Positions 17,961 through 26,581 are shown, numbered from the stretch's first letter. The stretch: DNA of 64,000 nt from Candidatus Rifleibacteriota bacterium (GCA_015233565.1 JADFXM010000025.1:43420-107419); one strand, 5' to 3'. Notes: generated from the letters alone by a model not told the origin. Numbers and translations: made by a program.

Positions 17961-18310
17961 TGGAAATCTTAGGGTGAATGCTCAACCTTCTGGAATCTTC
18001 TGTGGAAGATCGTTCAAAAGAGCCAGAACATTTGCAGATTATTCTTCGCATTTTCTTGAATTCATGACAAGGTTGACAATTTTTATTCATTGGCGTGAGT
18101 GAGAGACACTCTCGTGTTCGGAAAAAATTATTTTTTCCGAATTTTCTGAACTTGCGTTGATGCAGGTTTATAAGTCAAGTATTTTTACTCTTTTTCGCTG
18201 AAATCTTAGGGCAAAAGCAGTAAAATTGCCAGAATATTCTCAAGGAAGTTTCTGTTCTTGCCTTGATTATGTTTGCGTGGCCGAGAGACCCCATGCTTTT
18301 TTGGGGAAAA
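17961..18310. repeat. intergenic region with two diverged copies of a composite block
   Basis: The gap from 17757 to 18310 has no convincing gene. Three short blocks occur twice in the same order: GAAATCTTAGGG (17963 and 18200), GCGTG-N3-GAGAGAC (18093 and 18275), and an almost palindromic GGAAAAAATTATTTTTTC (18120) or GGAAAATTATTTTTTC (18305, overlapping the end of the next gene). Spacing between blocks differs, so the copies are old or unrelated by simple duplication. The first AT palindrome, CGGAAAAAA-TTA-TTTTTTCCG (18119-18139), could act as a terminator. Confidence 0.4.
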
Positions 18311-20002
18311 TTATTTTTTCTGTTTGGAGAATTTTTGCAAATCTTGTTGACTCAACCTGTAAGTTTGCCCTTTGCAATTTATGACATATGCTGCTGGTTC
18401 TGGAGCTGGCTTATAGGGATCATGAGCCGCCATTGCCAGCCCTTTTGCCTGAAAGGCTTTCATTCCCGTGTCCCCGATTATCGATGAGAGAATTTCAACT
18501 GGGTTTCCTGTAAAGAACCCTTTGGCTTCTCGCGCTGCAACAACTTTGGCAGCATCAGCTGGTTCAAGGCCAAATCCTGTTAACATCATTTCGGTTGCCG
18601 TATTCAAGTTTCGAAGGCATTCGCCACCATCGGTGTTGGTTCCTTTTATCCATAGAGATGGTCCAACGTTGGCAAAGATATCAGCGCCGGACATTGCTTG
18701 CTGAAATAAATTCTCTTTGAAAGTATTGAATTCCTGACGGGCTTTTTCAAATTCCTTTTGAGGCGCTTTTTTTTCAAAGAAGGCTTGCCTGGACAGATAC
18801 ATGTTCTTATATTTGGGTGCGGCTTCGCAGCTCATGGTAACGTAAAAAGTATTTTCAAGTAAAATTCTTGTTATTACTTTTTTATCCTCAGGAAAAAGCT
18901 TCAAATAATTACAGATAAATTTATCAAATGAGCGCGATTTTGCTTTAACCATTACGGTAACGCATTTCTCAAATGGAGCTGTAATTGCCTGACTGGTCAG
19001 AATGTCATAAAAAATTCCCGCAACAACACCTTCGGTGCTTAGCAGTTGTAAGCCATTTTTAACTACTCCGTTTTTTTTGTTTTTCTCCCACACGTATCGG
19101 TCGCGGCGGAGAGGATCTTGGCGGTTCATGACAAAATCAGGAACCAAAAGACTTGGTGCGGTCTGCGGGTTAAGCTTTGAATTCATTGGTCCATATACAG
19201 CTTCAAAGGCTTCTGCCCAACCTTCGGTGTATCCTGTGCCAAGTCCACTTATGGTTTGGGTTGAATGTGAGTCAGCGCCGATGTTTTCAATCTTGTTGAA
19301 TGCATTATCCATCATGTCCATTTGGATGCAATGTCCAATTTCGTGGCAGATAATGAGTTCCAGTATTCCTGATTTCATTTCACCTTCGAGTGATAATCCG
19401 GGATCATTATTGTCGATTCCTAAGGCGCAAACGAAAGTGGTGTCAGCCCATGCGCCGATATCATTTCCGTAGTCGGGTTGAAAATACGCCGCCATTTGGA
19501 AAGAGCAGGGAGTGTTGAAAACATCACTGCAATGGAATGGCATCGCATTCAGTAGCATCAGAGGCATTTCGACTTGCCTGGACAGAAAATCCAGAATCTT
19601 GTTTTGAGAAGGGTTCAGTTTTCCTTTGGAATATTTCAAAAATTGCTCTCTTACAGTTTGAAGTTTTATTGTACGGGCTTTTTTTCTTAGCGCGAGGATA
19701 TCCTGTATTGCTTTATTTCCTGCTAGGTAGGGGGCCATTTTTTCAACGTGCAAAGACCCTGAATAGGGGTTGGAAAGCAATACTGCGTCATTTGGATTAC
19801 CGGAACAGAACTTTACGCCAAGGTAATCGGGGGAAGTAACAGGAATTTGTTGGCTACATTGCTCAACATCTGCCATGATAAAGCCACCGGCGGGAGTATT
19901 TTTGTCCGCAAGCGAAGTCTGGAGTGTTTTTCCTTGTAAGCTGGAATTTATGAGAAGAATTGAGATTATTGTAATCGAAGCGATCCTGATTATACTTCGC
20001 AT
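18311..20002 (-). CDS. secreted gluzincin-type metallopeptidase-like protein with helix-hairpin-helix tail
   Basis: A 563-residue protein with a clear signal peptide (residues 1 to about 24). The motif HEIGH (220-224) followed by GYTEGWAEAFE (258-267, candidate third ligand Glu260 or Glu264) fits a zinc peptidase of the HExxH...E type. Several Cys residues (49, 66, 158, 166, 192) could form disulfides. Near residues 460-515 is LNTATEMMLTGFGLEPADA then AAREAKGFFTGNPVEILSS, the pattern of a helix-hairpin-helix domain like those of ComEA or GspK. This combination is not a family I know. ATG is preceded by a perfect GGAGGT, and a strong promoter is at 20042-20070. Substrate unknown; it may be exported or periplasmic. 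Confidence 0.78.
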   Translation of the reverse strand: MRSIIRIASITIISILLINSSLQGKTLQTSLADKNTPAGGFIMADVEQCSQQIPVTSPDYLGVKFCSGNPNDAVLLSNPYSGSLHVEKMAPYLAGNKAIQDILALRKKARTIKLQTVREQFLKYSKGKLNPSQNKILDFLSRQVEMPLMLLNAMPFHCSDVFNTPCSFQMAAYFQPDYGNDIGAWADTTFVCALGIDNNDPGLSLEGEMKSGILELIICHEIGHCIQMDMMDNAFNKIENIGADSHSTQTISGLGTGYTEGWAEAFEAVYGPMNSKLNPQTAPSLLVPDFVMNRQDPLRRDRYVWEKNKKNGVVKNGLQLLSTEGVVAGIFYDILTSQAITAPFEKCVTVMVKAKSRSFDKFICNYLKLFPEDKKVITRILLENTFYVTMSCEAAPKYKNMYLSRQAFFEKKAPQKEFEKARQEFNTFKENLFQQAMSGADIFANVGPSLWIKGTNTDGGECLRNLNTATEMMLTGFGLEPADAAKVVAAREAKGFFTGNPVEILSSIIGDTGMKAFQAKGLAMAAHDPYKPAPEPAAYVINCKGQTYRLSQQDLQKFSKQKK

Positions 20003-20041
20003 AGGTGACCTCCACGGCTATGAAACTAGAGTGTACCTTAC

Positions 20042-20070
20042 ATTGTATCTGGTTTTCTAATAAGCCGCAA
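20042..20070 (-). promoter_or_regulatory. sigma70-like promoter for the metallopeptidase gene
   Basis: On the minus strand TTGCGG (20070-20065), 17-base spacer, TACAAT (20047-20042), about 40 bases ahead of the ATG and GGAGGT ribosome site. Confidence 0.6.
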
Positions 20071-20124
20071 GGTCATTTTTTCTAGAGTTTCGCACCTTTT
20101 AATCCTAACTGTTTTTGGAAATTC

Positions 20125-20264
20125 GCTTGAAACAGGAATTACCCATTAGGCTCGGAACCTTGATAAATAAATGCTTTCTAAAAATTTTTCGCCAATCTTT
20201 TAAAGAACAAACTTTTGTTAATGGACGTTTCGAAGAATTTGGATGGGTAATTGCTGTGCTTGAA
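20125..20264. mobile_element. 126-bp MITE-like element with 7-bp target duplication
   Basis: Left end ACAGGAATTACCCAT (20132-20146) and right end ATGGGTAATTGCTGT (20243-20257) are inverted repeats matching at 14 of 15 positions. GCTTGAA occurs exactly outside both ends (20125-20131 and 20258-20264), a textbook 7-bp target-site duplication. The interior is AT-rich and has no ORF. It sits in the divergent gap 20003-20394 between the metallopeptidase and the next secreted protein, the rest of which holds only AT-rich sequence and promoters. Ends differ from the CAGGGCAAACG family, although both begin (A)CAGG and both show 7-bp duplications. Confidence 0.75.
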
Positions 20265-20394
20265 AGACACTAATTGTTTTTTTTTTAATCCTATTGTATT
20301 TTATATCCACTTTAATTTTTCAAATTAAGGAAAAAAAATTGGCATTTTTGAAAGATCGGGGTTTTTCCTAATTCGTCTTCTCAAGGAGTATGTA

Positions 20395-21159
20395 ATGCGT
20401 TTGAATAGTGAAATAAAAAGAACTTTTTTGAAGTATTCTGTTTTTTGTTTTCTTCTGTTCTCATTTTGCTTAATGCCGGAAATTCTCAGAGGACTCACCG
20501 TCATTGGCCAAGTTCAATCACTTTATCGCGAAAGAGCTTCGGTAAAGATTTTCGAGATAGTCGGGACTGGCAGTGAAACTGCCCCGGTCAAAGTTGGGCA
20601 ATTTGTAAGCTTCACTATTCCTAAAGTATCGCGTAACCGTCGTTCTGAGGAGATTAAATTCGGAAATATTGTGGTTGCCGACCTCACTGGGAATGTCGCA
20701 ACTGAATACGCAGATAATACGGAAAATGCTTCCGCCAGTTTAATGATCTGGAATGCTGTGAGAGTTGAGAGAGTAAAGAACGCCAAGAAATATGATGGAG
20801 CAATTGATTCCAAAGGAAAAGATGGCGAAGTTGGCGAGGAAAGAGGAAAAGGAAAGCATGGCAAGGGCAAAGGAAGGAAACACGAAAAGCAGAAAGAAGA
20901 AGAGGATGCCCCGCAAATCTGGACGCAGGAAGAGACTGTGCGCGGAAAAGTTGATTTTAACGTTTTAAAAATTTATATTCGCGAAGATGGCTTAAGACCA
21001 AAAGACACAGGTCTGGAAGTGCTGAACTCAGATTGGCGAGAAAAACTGAAACCTTACCTTGGAAGAAAAGTTGTTTTGAGTGGAACTACACACAGAGTTT
21101 CTCTTGCTTCAGGGACTTTTGACATAAAAAGTATAATAAAAATTTACCCCAAAGACTGA
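20395..21159 (+). CDS. secreted protein with highly charged Gly/Lys/Glu linker, function unknown
   Basis: A 254-residue protein with an N-terminal signal peptide (hydrophobic residues about 14-34). Two beta-rich segments, VIGQVQSLYRERASVKIFEI (36-55) and LGRKVVLSGTTHRVSLASGT (near 225-245), flank a linker (about 135-172) made almost only of Lys, Glu, Gly, Asp and His. The C-terminal segment looks like a small OB-type barrel, similar in pattern to the end of the small protein at 38410-38862. AAGGAG precedes the ATG by 6 bases. No enzyme motif is visible. It is transcribed divergently from the metallopeptidase. Confidence 0.72.
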   Translation: MRLNSEIKRTFLKYSVFCFLLFSFCLMPEILRGLTVIGQVQSLYRERASVKIFEIVGTGSETAPVKVGQFVSFTIPKVSRNRRSEEIKFGNIVVADLTGNVATEYADNTENASASLMIWNAVRVERVKNAKKYDGAIDSKGKDGEVGEERGKGKHGKGKGRKHEKQKEEEDAPQIWTQEETVRGKVDFNVLKIYIREDGLRPKDTGLEVLNSDWREKLKPYLGRKVVLSGTTHRVSLASGTFDIKSIIKIYPKD

Positions 21160-21177
21160 TTTGGTGCAGTTAAGCTA

Positions 21178-21386
21178 GTAGAGCGTTTCCAAAATAACGT
21201 TACAATATCGGTCGGTACATTAACTTTGACTTTGTACTGGCGAAAAGTCAGGTATTTTCTAAATACGAAGAGCCGGATTTTCAATCGAGCACGTTCTGAT
21301 CTGTTGGGGCAAGGGTGGAAACCCCGCTAGGTCGATCTGATTGAATTTCTAATAATTTCATTGCAACCCCAACGGGGAAACGCTAC
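21178..21386. mobile_element. inverted-repeat element with GCGTTTCC ends
   Basis: Left arm GTAGAGCGTTTCC, 8 bases, GTTACAAT (21178-21206). The right arm, read on the other strand, is GTAGCGTTTCC, 8 bases, GTTGCAAT (21386-21360). The shared blocks and equal 8-base spacing indicate real terminal inverted repeats of 27-29 bases. Flanks TTAAGCT and TTAGCT resemble an imperfect duplication. The right end abuts the dprA stop codon (21388-21390). The interior has two GGGG/CCCC short hairpins and no ORF. Alternatively the pair could form a long bidirectional terminator structure between the convergent genes. Confidence 0.5.
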
Positions 21387-21387
21387 A

Positions 21388-22308
21388 TTAGCTCATTTTT
21401 CCGAAAATTTCTTTCAAACTTTTCACAATTTTTACTTTTTTCAGTGTTTTTTGAATGAAATTTTTTGCGCCTGATAACAAGCCGTCACCTTCGAGACAAA
21501 ACGTTGGTCTTCCTTCTTTTATGGCTTTTTTTATTGTGTAGATTCCTCCGCTTTTTTCGGTTCCTTCAACCAAGATTACGAAATCTGCCAGAGATGCAAT
21601 AATACGGTTGCGAGTAGGAAAATGGCTTGCAATGGGAGGAGTGGTTGGAAAAAACTCAGTCAAAATCAACCCATTCCGGGAAATTTTTTCGTAGAGGAAT
21701 TTGTTTTCCTTTGGATACTTCACGTCTATACCGCATCCGATTACTGCGGCGGTGAAACCTCTATTCGCAAGAACTGTTTCGTGTACAACTGTGTCTATCC
21801 CATTCGCTCCACCACTTACAACGAGCCAACCCGACCTTGCAAAGCTGCGGGCAATCTCGCAGGAAAGTGTAATTCCTCTGTTGCTGGGGTGCCGTGAGCC
21901 TACTATTGCCACAGAATTTTGGTTTTCGAGTAATTCAGGGTTCCCTTTGAAGAAAAGAATGGGAGGAGGTTCAGATGTCGAAATTAGACGTGATGGATAA
22001 TCAGGTGCTCCAAAATAAGTAAAACTTTCGTTCGAAGGAAGATCTTTCAAATAATTAATGGTTCTTTCAATGAGCCCCCGATCTTCATTTTTATTTTTTC
22101 CAATTTTTCGCTTCTCAATTTTTTTTTGGAAATTTCTATCTTCTTGAATCTTTGTTTTCATTTTTATTGGGTTCTGAAATTTGAGAATTGCTTCTTTGAA
22201 TAGTTCAGCCCCCACTCCCGGGATTCTCATAAATTCAAGAATAGATGAAATTTCTCTTAAGCTTTTAAAGTTTTGAAGTTCTTTCGTTAGCTTCACCTGT
22301 TCCTCCAT
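21388..22308 (-). CDS. dprA: DNA processing protein DprA/Smf
   Basis: A 306-residue protein with the DprA Rossmann-fold core (about 95-300): YFGAPDYPSRLI, then AIVGSRHPS with the conserved GSR (137-139), VVSGGANGID (163-172), AAVIGCGIDVKYPKEN and FPTRNRIIA. DprA binds single-stranded DNA and loads RecA during natural transformation. The N-terminal 95 residues are shorter and more Lys-rich than usual, and no C-terminal winged-helix (DML1) follows, so this is a minimal form. Together with the pilin-like gene at the left edge it is compatible with competence, though no comE genes are in view. The start is ATG at 22308 with only a weak GGAGGAACAG-like context. Confidence 0.92.
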   Translation of the reverse strand: MEEQVKLTKELQNFKSLREISSILEFMRIPGVGAELFKEAILKFQNPIKMKTKIQEDRNFQKKIEKRKIGKNKNEDRGLIERTINYLKDLPSNESFTYFGAPDYPSRLISTSEPPPILFFKGNPELLENQNSVAIVGSRHPSNRGITLSCEIARSFARSGWLVVSGGANGIDTVVHETVLANRGFTAAVIGCGIDVKYPKENKFLYEKISRNGLILTEFFPTTPPIASHFPTRNRIIASLADFVILVEGTEKSGGIYTIKKAIKEGRPTFCLEGDGLLSGAKNFIQKTLKKVKIVKSLKEIFGKMS

Positions 22309-22456
22309 ATTAATTTCTATTTAATTAATCAAACGATTAACCCGCTTGGGGAAAAATTTGTAGTCTAAAAACAAGGGGAAGGTGATTTAAAGCTTCGAAT
22401 TTTTTATGAAAAAAGTTGAAAAAAATGTTATATGCTACAAAAAACAGGAGGGGAAT

Positions 22457-23602
22457 ATGAAACTTGATGAAAAATTTTTTGCAGAGATTGCCGAAAACTA
22501 TGGAACTCCACTTTACATTTATGATGCCGATGAAATCAGAACAAAAGTAAATTCTGCGAAACAAGTGTTTACAGGTCTGGATGCAAGAATTTTTTTCGCT
22601 TTAAAAGCCAACTCCAATCCGCACATATTAAAACTGTTTAAAGATCTGGGGATAAATGCAGATGTTGTCGGCCCTGTTGAAATTGAAAGTGCGAAAAGAT
22701 GCGGGATGGCTGAAATGATCTTGAATGGGAACGGAAAAACCACTTCAACTCGCGATTATTTCCTGAATTCAGGGGGAAAATTGGTTAGTATGGATTCACT
22801 GGAGGAAATTGGGCTTTGGCAAAAAAGCCGGATAACCAAATTTCTTAGGATTAATCCGGATATTTATGCAGGTGGACACCCTAACATTTCAACTGGTGGT
22901 CGAAATCACAAATTTGGAGTTACTCCCCAAGAAGCGGAAAAAGTTGCTGACAAGCTTTCCGGATTGCATGTTCATATTGGGTCACAGATAACTACTACCG
23001 ATCCATATGAAGCGGCATATTCCAAGGTAATTCAATTGTCCAATCGTCTTGGTTTTTCGTGGCTTGATATCGGAGGAGGCTGGGGAATAAAATACCAGGA
23101 AGACGAGCTTGATCCCATCGAATTTCGAAGGCGCGTTGTTCCAATTCTGTCTAACTTCAAAGGGAAAATCGTGGTTGAACTTGGCAGATTTTTGGTTGCT
23201 ACAGCCGGGTTTCTTCTTTTAAGAGTAAGCGAGGTCAAAAGAGCTGGAAAAGTGTTTGTTGTTACAGATGGCGGCATGAACGTTTTGATCAGGCCGGCCA
23301 TGTATGATGCCTGGCATAGAATTAGTACAATTGGCCCCAAAGGGAAATTGGGAAGATGCGATGTAGTCGGACCACTTTGTGAAACTGGTGATGTTTTAGC
23401 CAAAGATCGGGAAATGGAAATCCCTGAACCAGGGGCATTATTACTCATCGAAAATACTGGAGCCTATGGTTTCTCCATGGCCAGCAATTATAATGGTTTC
23501 CCTAAACCTGCAGAAGTAATGCTCGAAAATGGAAAGACCAAGCTGATCAGACAGCGGGAAACGGTCGAAGATCTTTTTAGGGGAATCCCTCCCATTTTGT
23601 GA
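22457..23602 (+). CDS. lysA: diaminopimelate decarboxylase
   Basis: A 381-residue group IV PLP decarboxylase. Lys50 in FFALKANSNP is the expected PLP Schiff-base lysine. Further landmarks are LHVHIGSQ, LDIGGGWG (phosphate-binding glycines), the stretch TDGGMNVLIRPAMYDAWHRI typical of LysA, and GPLCETGDVLAKDRE with the catalytic Cys of the partner subunit. It converts meso-diaminopimelate to L-lysine. ATG at 22457 is preceded by GGAGGGG at 5 bases; the longer ORF from 22406 has no ribosome site. The EPGR motif is replaced by VELGRFLVA, a minor departure, so a related amino-acid decarboxylase specificity is possible. It is transcribed divergently from dprA. Confidence 0.88.
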   Translation: MKLDEKFFAEIAENYGTPLYIYDADEIRTKVNSAKQVFTGLDARIFFALKANSNPHILKLFKDLGINADVVGPVEIESAKRCGMAEMILNGNGKTTSTRDYFLNSGGKLVSMDSLEEIGLWQKSRITKFLRINPDIYAGGHPNISTGGRNHKFGVTPQEAEKVADKLSGLHVHIGSQITTTDPYEAAYSKVIQLSNRLGFSWLDIGGGWGIKYQEDELDPIEFRRRVVPILSNFKGKIVVELGRFLVATAGFLLLRVSEVKRAGKVFVVTDGGMNVLIRPAMYDAWHRISTIGPKGKLGRCDVVGPLCETGDVLAKDREMEIPEPGALLLIENTGAYGFSMASNYNGFPKPAEVMLENGKTKLIRQRETVEDLFRGIPPIL

Positions 23603-23637
23603 ATCTACCTGTGAAGTTTCGAACTTTTTATTGAGTC

Positions 23638-24621
23638 CTATTGCTCTTCTTCTTCTATTTTAAAGGAAAGTTTAAGTGGACCTGCTGCGAACGTATTTTC
23701 TTCGACTAGTGCAATTAGGTTTATCCTCTTTCCTAATTTTTTTATTTGAGTGGCGAGATCATAAAAGGAAAGCGCTGATTCAACGGAAAAGACTCCGAAA
23801 CGTTCTGTAAGGGGATCACCTATCATTCCTCTTATTACCACTTCATGACGGATTTCTTCCATGAATTCAAGTAAGATCCGTGTAATTTCTTTTCTTTCAA
23901 GAGAGCCGTCCACGCTCATTACGGCTATTTCGGCTCCGGCAGAAAAAACAAGTCGATTCGGACCTATTCGGAATTTTACCTGGCCAAAAGGCTCGCCAAT
24001 ACTGATGTTTTCATCTGCTACCGCTCCAATAACCATTTCTTGAGTTGAACTAGCTATCATATCTCCCATTTTTTCAAGGTTTTCACGGTTTTCTGCAAAT
24101 AAAGTTTTCTCGTCTTTAACTTTTAATCCTCGCCCCCGAGCTTCTGAAGAGAGTTTGAAAATAAACTCAGTCAGTTGTTTCATAACTTCAGTACTCTTCT
24201 GAGAACCTTTTATCACAACTGCTGCAAGTGGCTCCCCTTTCCTGACAACCACTAATTCTTGCCCTTTAATCCGTATTCGATCCTGGAGGACCTTGATTTC
24301 CTCGTCAAGACGATCTCTATCGGATTTCAACTTGGTAACGTCATTGGATAAAATTTCTTTTTCCTCGGAAAGTTTTTTCCGTTCCTCTGTCAGTTGTTGA
24401 ACAGAAAACAAGGCGATTCTGACGTTTTCAGAAAGGATCATTGCGGTAATTAGTGTAATAGTGGTGATCAAAATTCCAGTAGTGATCGCGACTATCACTG
24501 CTGTAATTTTAGGACGCATTCCGAAAATGGTAAGACGTCTCTTTCCCACGTAGGTTCCGAGGCGATCTCCCAGATAGGCAATTAACCCGCTAATTCCCAT
24601 CAATACCAGAATTAGAATCAT
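23638..24621 (-). CDS. DUF3084-family membrane protein
   Basis: A 327-residue protein with two N-terminal membrane helices (about 1-19 and 40-63) separated by GDRLGTYVGKRRLTIFGMRPK, the sequence that marks DUF3084. A coiled coil (about 75-120: EERKKLSEEKEILSNDVTKL) leads to a cytoplasmic or periplasmic domain with LVVVRKGEPLAAVVIKG. The family occurs in cyanobacteria and several other phyla and has no known activity. It converges on lysA with a 35-base gap and is divergent from the ankyrin gene across the region with family A element copy 2. Confidence 0.85.
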   Translation of the reverse strand: MILILVLMGISGLIAYLGDRLGTYVGKRRLTIFGMRPKITAVIVAITTGILITTITLITAMILSENVRIALFSVQQLTEERKKLSEEKEILSNDVTKLKSDRDRLDEEIKVLQDRIRIKGQELVVVRKGEPLAAVVIKGSQKSTEVMKQLTEFIFKLSSEARGRGLKVKDEKTLFAENRENLEKMGDMIASSTQEMVIGAVADENISIGEPFGQVKFRIGPNRLVFSAGAEIAVMSVDGSLERKEITRILLEFMEEIRHEVVIRGMIGDPLTERFGVFSVESALSFYDLATQIKKLGKRINLIALVEENTFAAGPLKLSFKIEEEEQ

Positions 24622-24875
24622 CTCGTCTTAAACCACCTTGCTCTCAAAAGCTGGAAAAATAATAACACAAACTTTTTTATTGCGAAATGGCTATGTTTTT
24701 GCGTCAATTCCTCCAGATGAATAAAATAGAGGATTTGCAGGAACAGTTATTATTGAAATGGAATGCAAAGAAATGTAAATTTTTTAAGTCAGGGCTTTAA
24801 CCCAATTTCAATTTTCCCGGAAATTTTTCATCGCTTTTCTCTAAAAGCACATTTTGCCTGTGATACACAGACCCC

Positions 24876-25024
24876 CAGGGCAAACGTATACTTTTTCCAA
24901 TAGTCGTTTCGACTCCGCTCAACGAGGTGGTTGCAGCTCTGCCGGTAACTGAGCGAAGTCGAAGTCACCGTTTGTTAAGAAGTGCTTCAAATGACGATTT
25001 GCTTAAAAGTTTCCGCTTGCCCTG
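24876..25024. mobile_element. MITE-like inverted-repeat element, family A copy 2
   Basis: Left end CAGGGCAAACG then ATACTTTTT (from 24876) and right end, on the other strand, CAGGGCAAGCG-N3-ACTTTT (25024 backwards). The ends match those of the copy at 9119-9307, while the interior differs. Inside is a second inverted repeat, TTCGACTCCGCTCAAC (24908) against ACTGAGCGAAGTCGAAG (24948), of the REP-like type common in bacterial genomes. No clean target duplication remains. The rest of the 24622-25096 gap shows only a GGGCTTTAACCC hairpin near 24794 and the promoter of the ankyrin gene. Confidence 0.7.
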
Positions 25025-25041
25025 CGCAGATCCCAGAAATA

Positions 25042-25071
25042 TTGAGGTAATATAAAATTATATGATAAAAT
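25042..25071 (+). promoter_or_regulatory. probable promoter of the ankyrin-repeat gene
   Basis: TTGAGG (25042-25047), 18 bases, TAAAAT (25066-25071), followed by GGAGG and the ATG at 25097. It begins 18 bases after the MITE-like element. Confidence 0.5.
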
Positions 25072-25096
25072 ACAAAGAGGATTATTGGAGGAAAGC

Positions 25097-26581
25097 ATGC
25101 GGGGAATCTGGAAATTGCTTTTTTTTGTCATCGGAATAGTCTTTATTGCCAGGATTTCTCATGCTTCGTTAGGGCTTCCACAACTTCTTATTGAAGCGCA
25201 AAAAGCTCTTGAAAAAAATGATTTTGTTGAGGCACGTCGGTTTTTACATTCCATTCAGCTTCTTGAAAAGAAGGCTTTACCGAAATCTTCAGAGGGAAAT
25301 TCTATCGCTTCCGGGCCAATGCCCCCCCCGGATTTTAGTATGAGCATCGAAGTTGAAAGAAAAATCACTCTTTGTGAAACTTCTTACGCTCAGCAATTAT
25401 TAAGTTCCGATACGTGGAAACACGATTTAGGGGCACTGATGTCAGCGCAAAAACTGGGAGATACTCTGAAAATGAGGCGAATCCTGGCGCAATGGTTTCG
25501 TTGGGCAAATCTGGCCCCCGAAAAGTGTATAGATATTTTTGGACTTTCCAAGGATTCCAAAGACCTCAGAAAGGATCTTTATCTGAAAGTCTTTCTTCCA
25601 ATCTTGCAGGAAGTGAATCCTTCTGTTTCGAATGCCACACCAACCGATAGCTTAATTGCCGATCTTCAGAATTTAAATCTGAAATCGCCTTTTCTGGAAA
25701 GTCCGGAAGATTACGACACGATTATATCTTCATCAAGTAATGGTGGGGTTTCAGTGAACCTCAATAAAGAATCTTTTGGTCAGGAAATCGTTCGTTTGCC
25801 ACTTCAACAAGCGATTGCAAAAAATGACAGAGAAATGATTTTGGAATTAATAAAACAAGAGTCTAACATTAACGAAAAAGATTCTCGTACATGGGCTCCT
25901 CTTCACGAGGCAGCTTTCCAAGGAAATGCCGAAGTTACAAAAATTTTAATTGAAAAAAAGGCTGATGTAAATTCACTCACCGATGATGGTTGGACACCAT
26001 TAGCAGAAGCTTGTTACATGGGGCACATGGAAGTTGTTGAGCTATTGCTGAAAGCCGGAGCTGATATTTCCAATAAAGACAGGCTTGGTTGGAACTGTTT
26101 TTTTCGAGCCATTCAAAATAGGCAATCTCGTGTAGCTGAGAGGCTTGTCCAGGCTGGAGCATCTGTGGAAGATTGTGATTTTGCCGGAATGACCCCTTTG
26201 CATCGAGCGGCAGAGAGCGGGCAACCCGACATTGTGGAATTTTTATTGAAGAAAGGTGTTCCTCCTGACACGACAGATCATCATCAGAGAACAGCTCTTC
26301 ATTATGCTTGTGAACAAGGGTTATTGGATATAGCAGCTCTTTTGCTGAATCATGGTGCAGATCCTAACCTACAAGATGCGCGAGGTGCTACTGCAATGCA
26401 TCTGGCCTGCCGAACAGGTAATATTGAATTAGTTAAAATATTATTGGAAAGAGGTGCGAACCTGGCAATAAAAGATCAGGACGGCATGAACCCAATTGAA
26501 GCTGCCGCTTTACATGGAGAAGAAGAAACTGTCACCTTTCTGAAAAAGGAAGCTGGTTTTGAAATACCACTCCTGCATTAA
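25097..26581 (+). CDS. exported ankyrin-repeat protein
   Basis: A 494-residue protein with a signal peptide (about residues 1-24, ending ...ISHAS). A helical region (25-225) is unrecognised. Residues about 240-490 form eight ankyrin repeats of 33 residues, recognisable by GWTPLAEACYMGHMEVVELL, GMTPLHRAAESGQPDIVEFL and QRTALHYACEQGLLDIAALL. Ankyrin stacks bind other proteins; in bacteria they occur both in secreted effectors and in ordinary periplasmic proteins, and nothing here shows which. The start is ATG 25097 because TTGGAGG lies 5 bases upstream; the TTG at 25085 is part of that ribosome site. A terminator hairpin follows at 26699. Confidence 0.85.
   Translation: MRGIWKLLFFVIGIVFIARISHASLGLPQLLIEAQKALEKNDFVEARRFLHSIQLLEKKALPKSSEGNSIASGPMPPPDFSMSIEVERKITLCETSYAQQLLSSDTWKHDLGALMSAQKLGDTLKMRRILAQWFRWANLAPEKCIDIFGLSKDSKDLRKDLYLKVFLPILQEVNPSVSNATPTDSLIADLQNLNLKSPFLESPEDYDTIISSSSNGGVSVNLNKESFGQEIVRLPLQQAIAKNDREMILELIKQESNINEKDSRTWAPLHEAAFQGNAEVTKILIEKKADVNSLTDDGWTPLAEACYMGHMEVVELLLKAGADISNKDRLGWNCFFRAIQNRQSRVAERLVQAGASVEDCDFAGMTPLHRAAESGQPDIVEFLLKKGVPPDTTDHHQRTALHYACEQGLLDIAALLLNHGADPNLQDARGATAMHLACRTGNIELVKILLERGANLAIKDQDGMNPIEAAALHGEEETVTFLKKEAGFEIPLLH

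Noticed and set aside
17806..18102. 98-codon plus-strand open frame in the 17757-18310 gap
   Set aside because: No ribosome site and no recognisable protein pattern; it runs against a strong minus-strand promoter.
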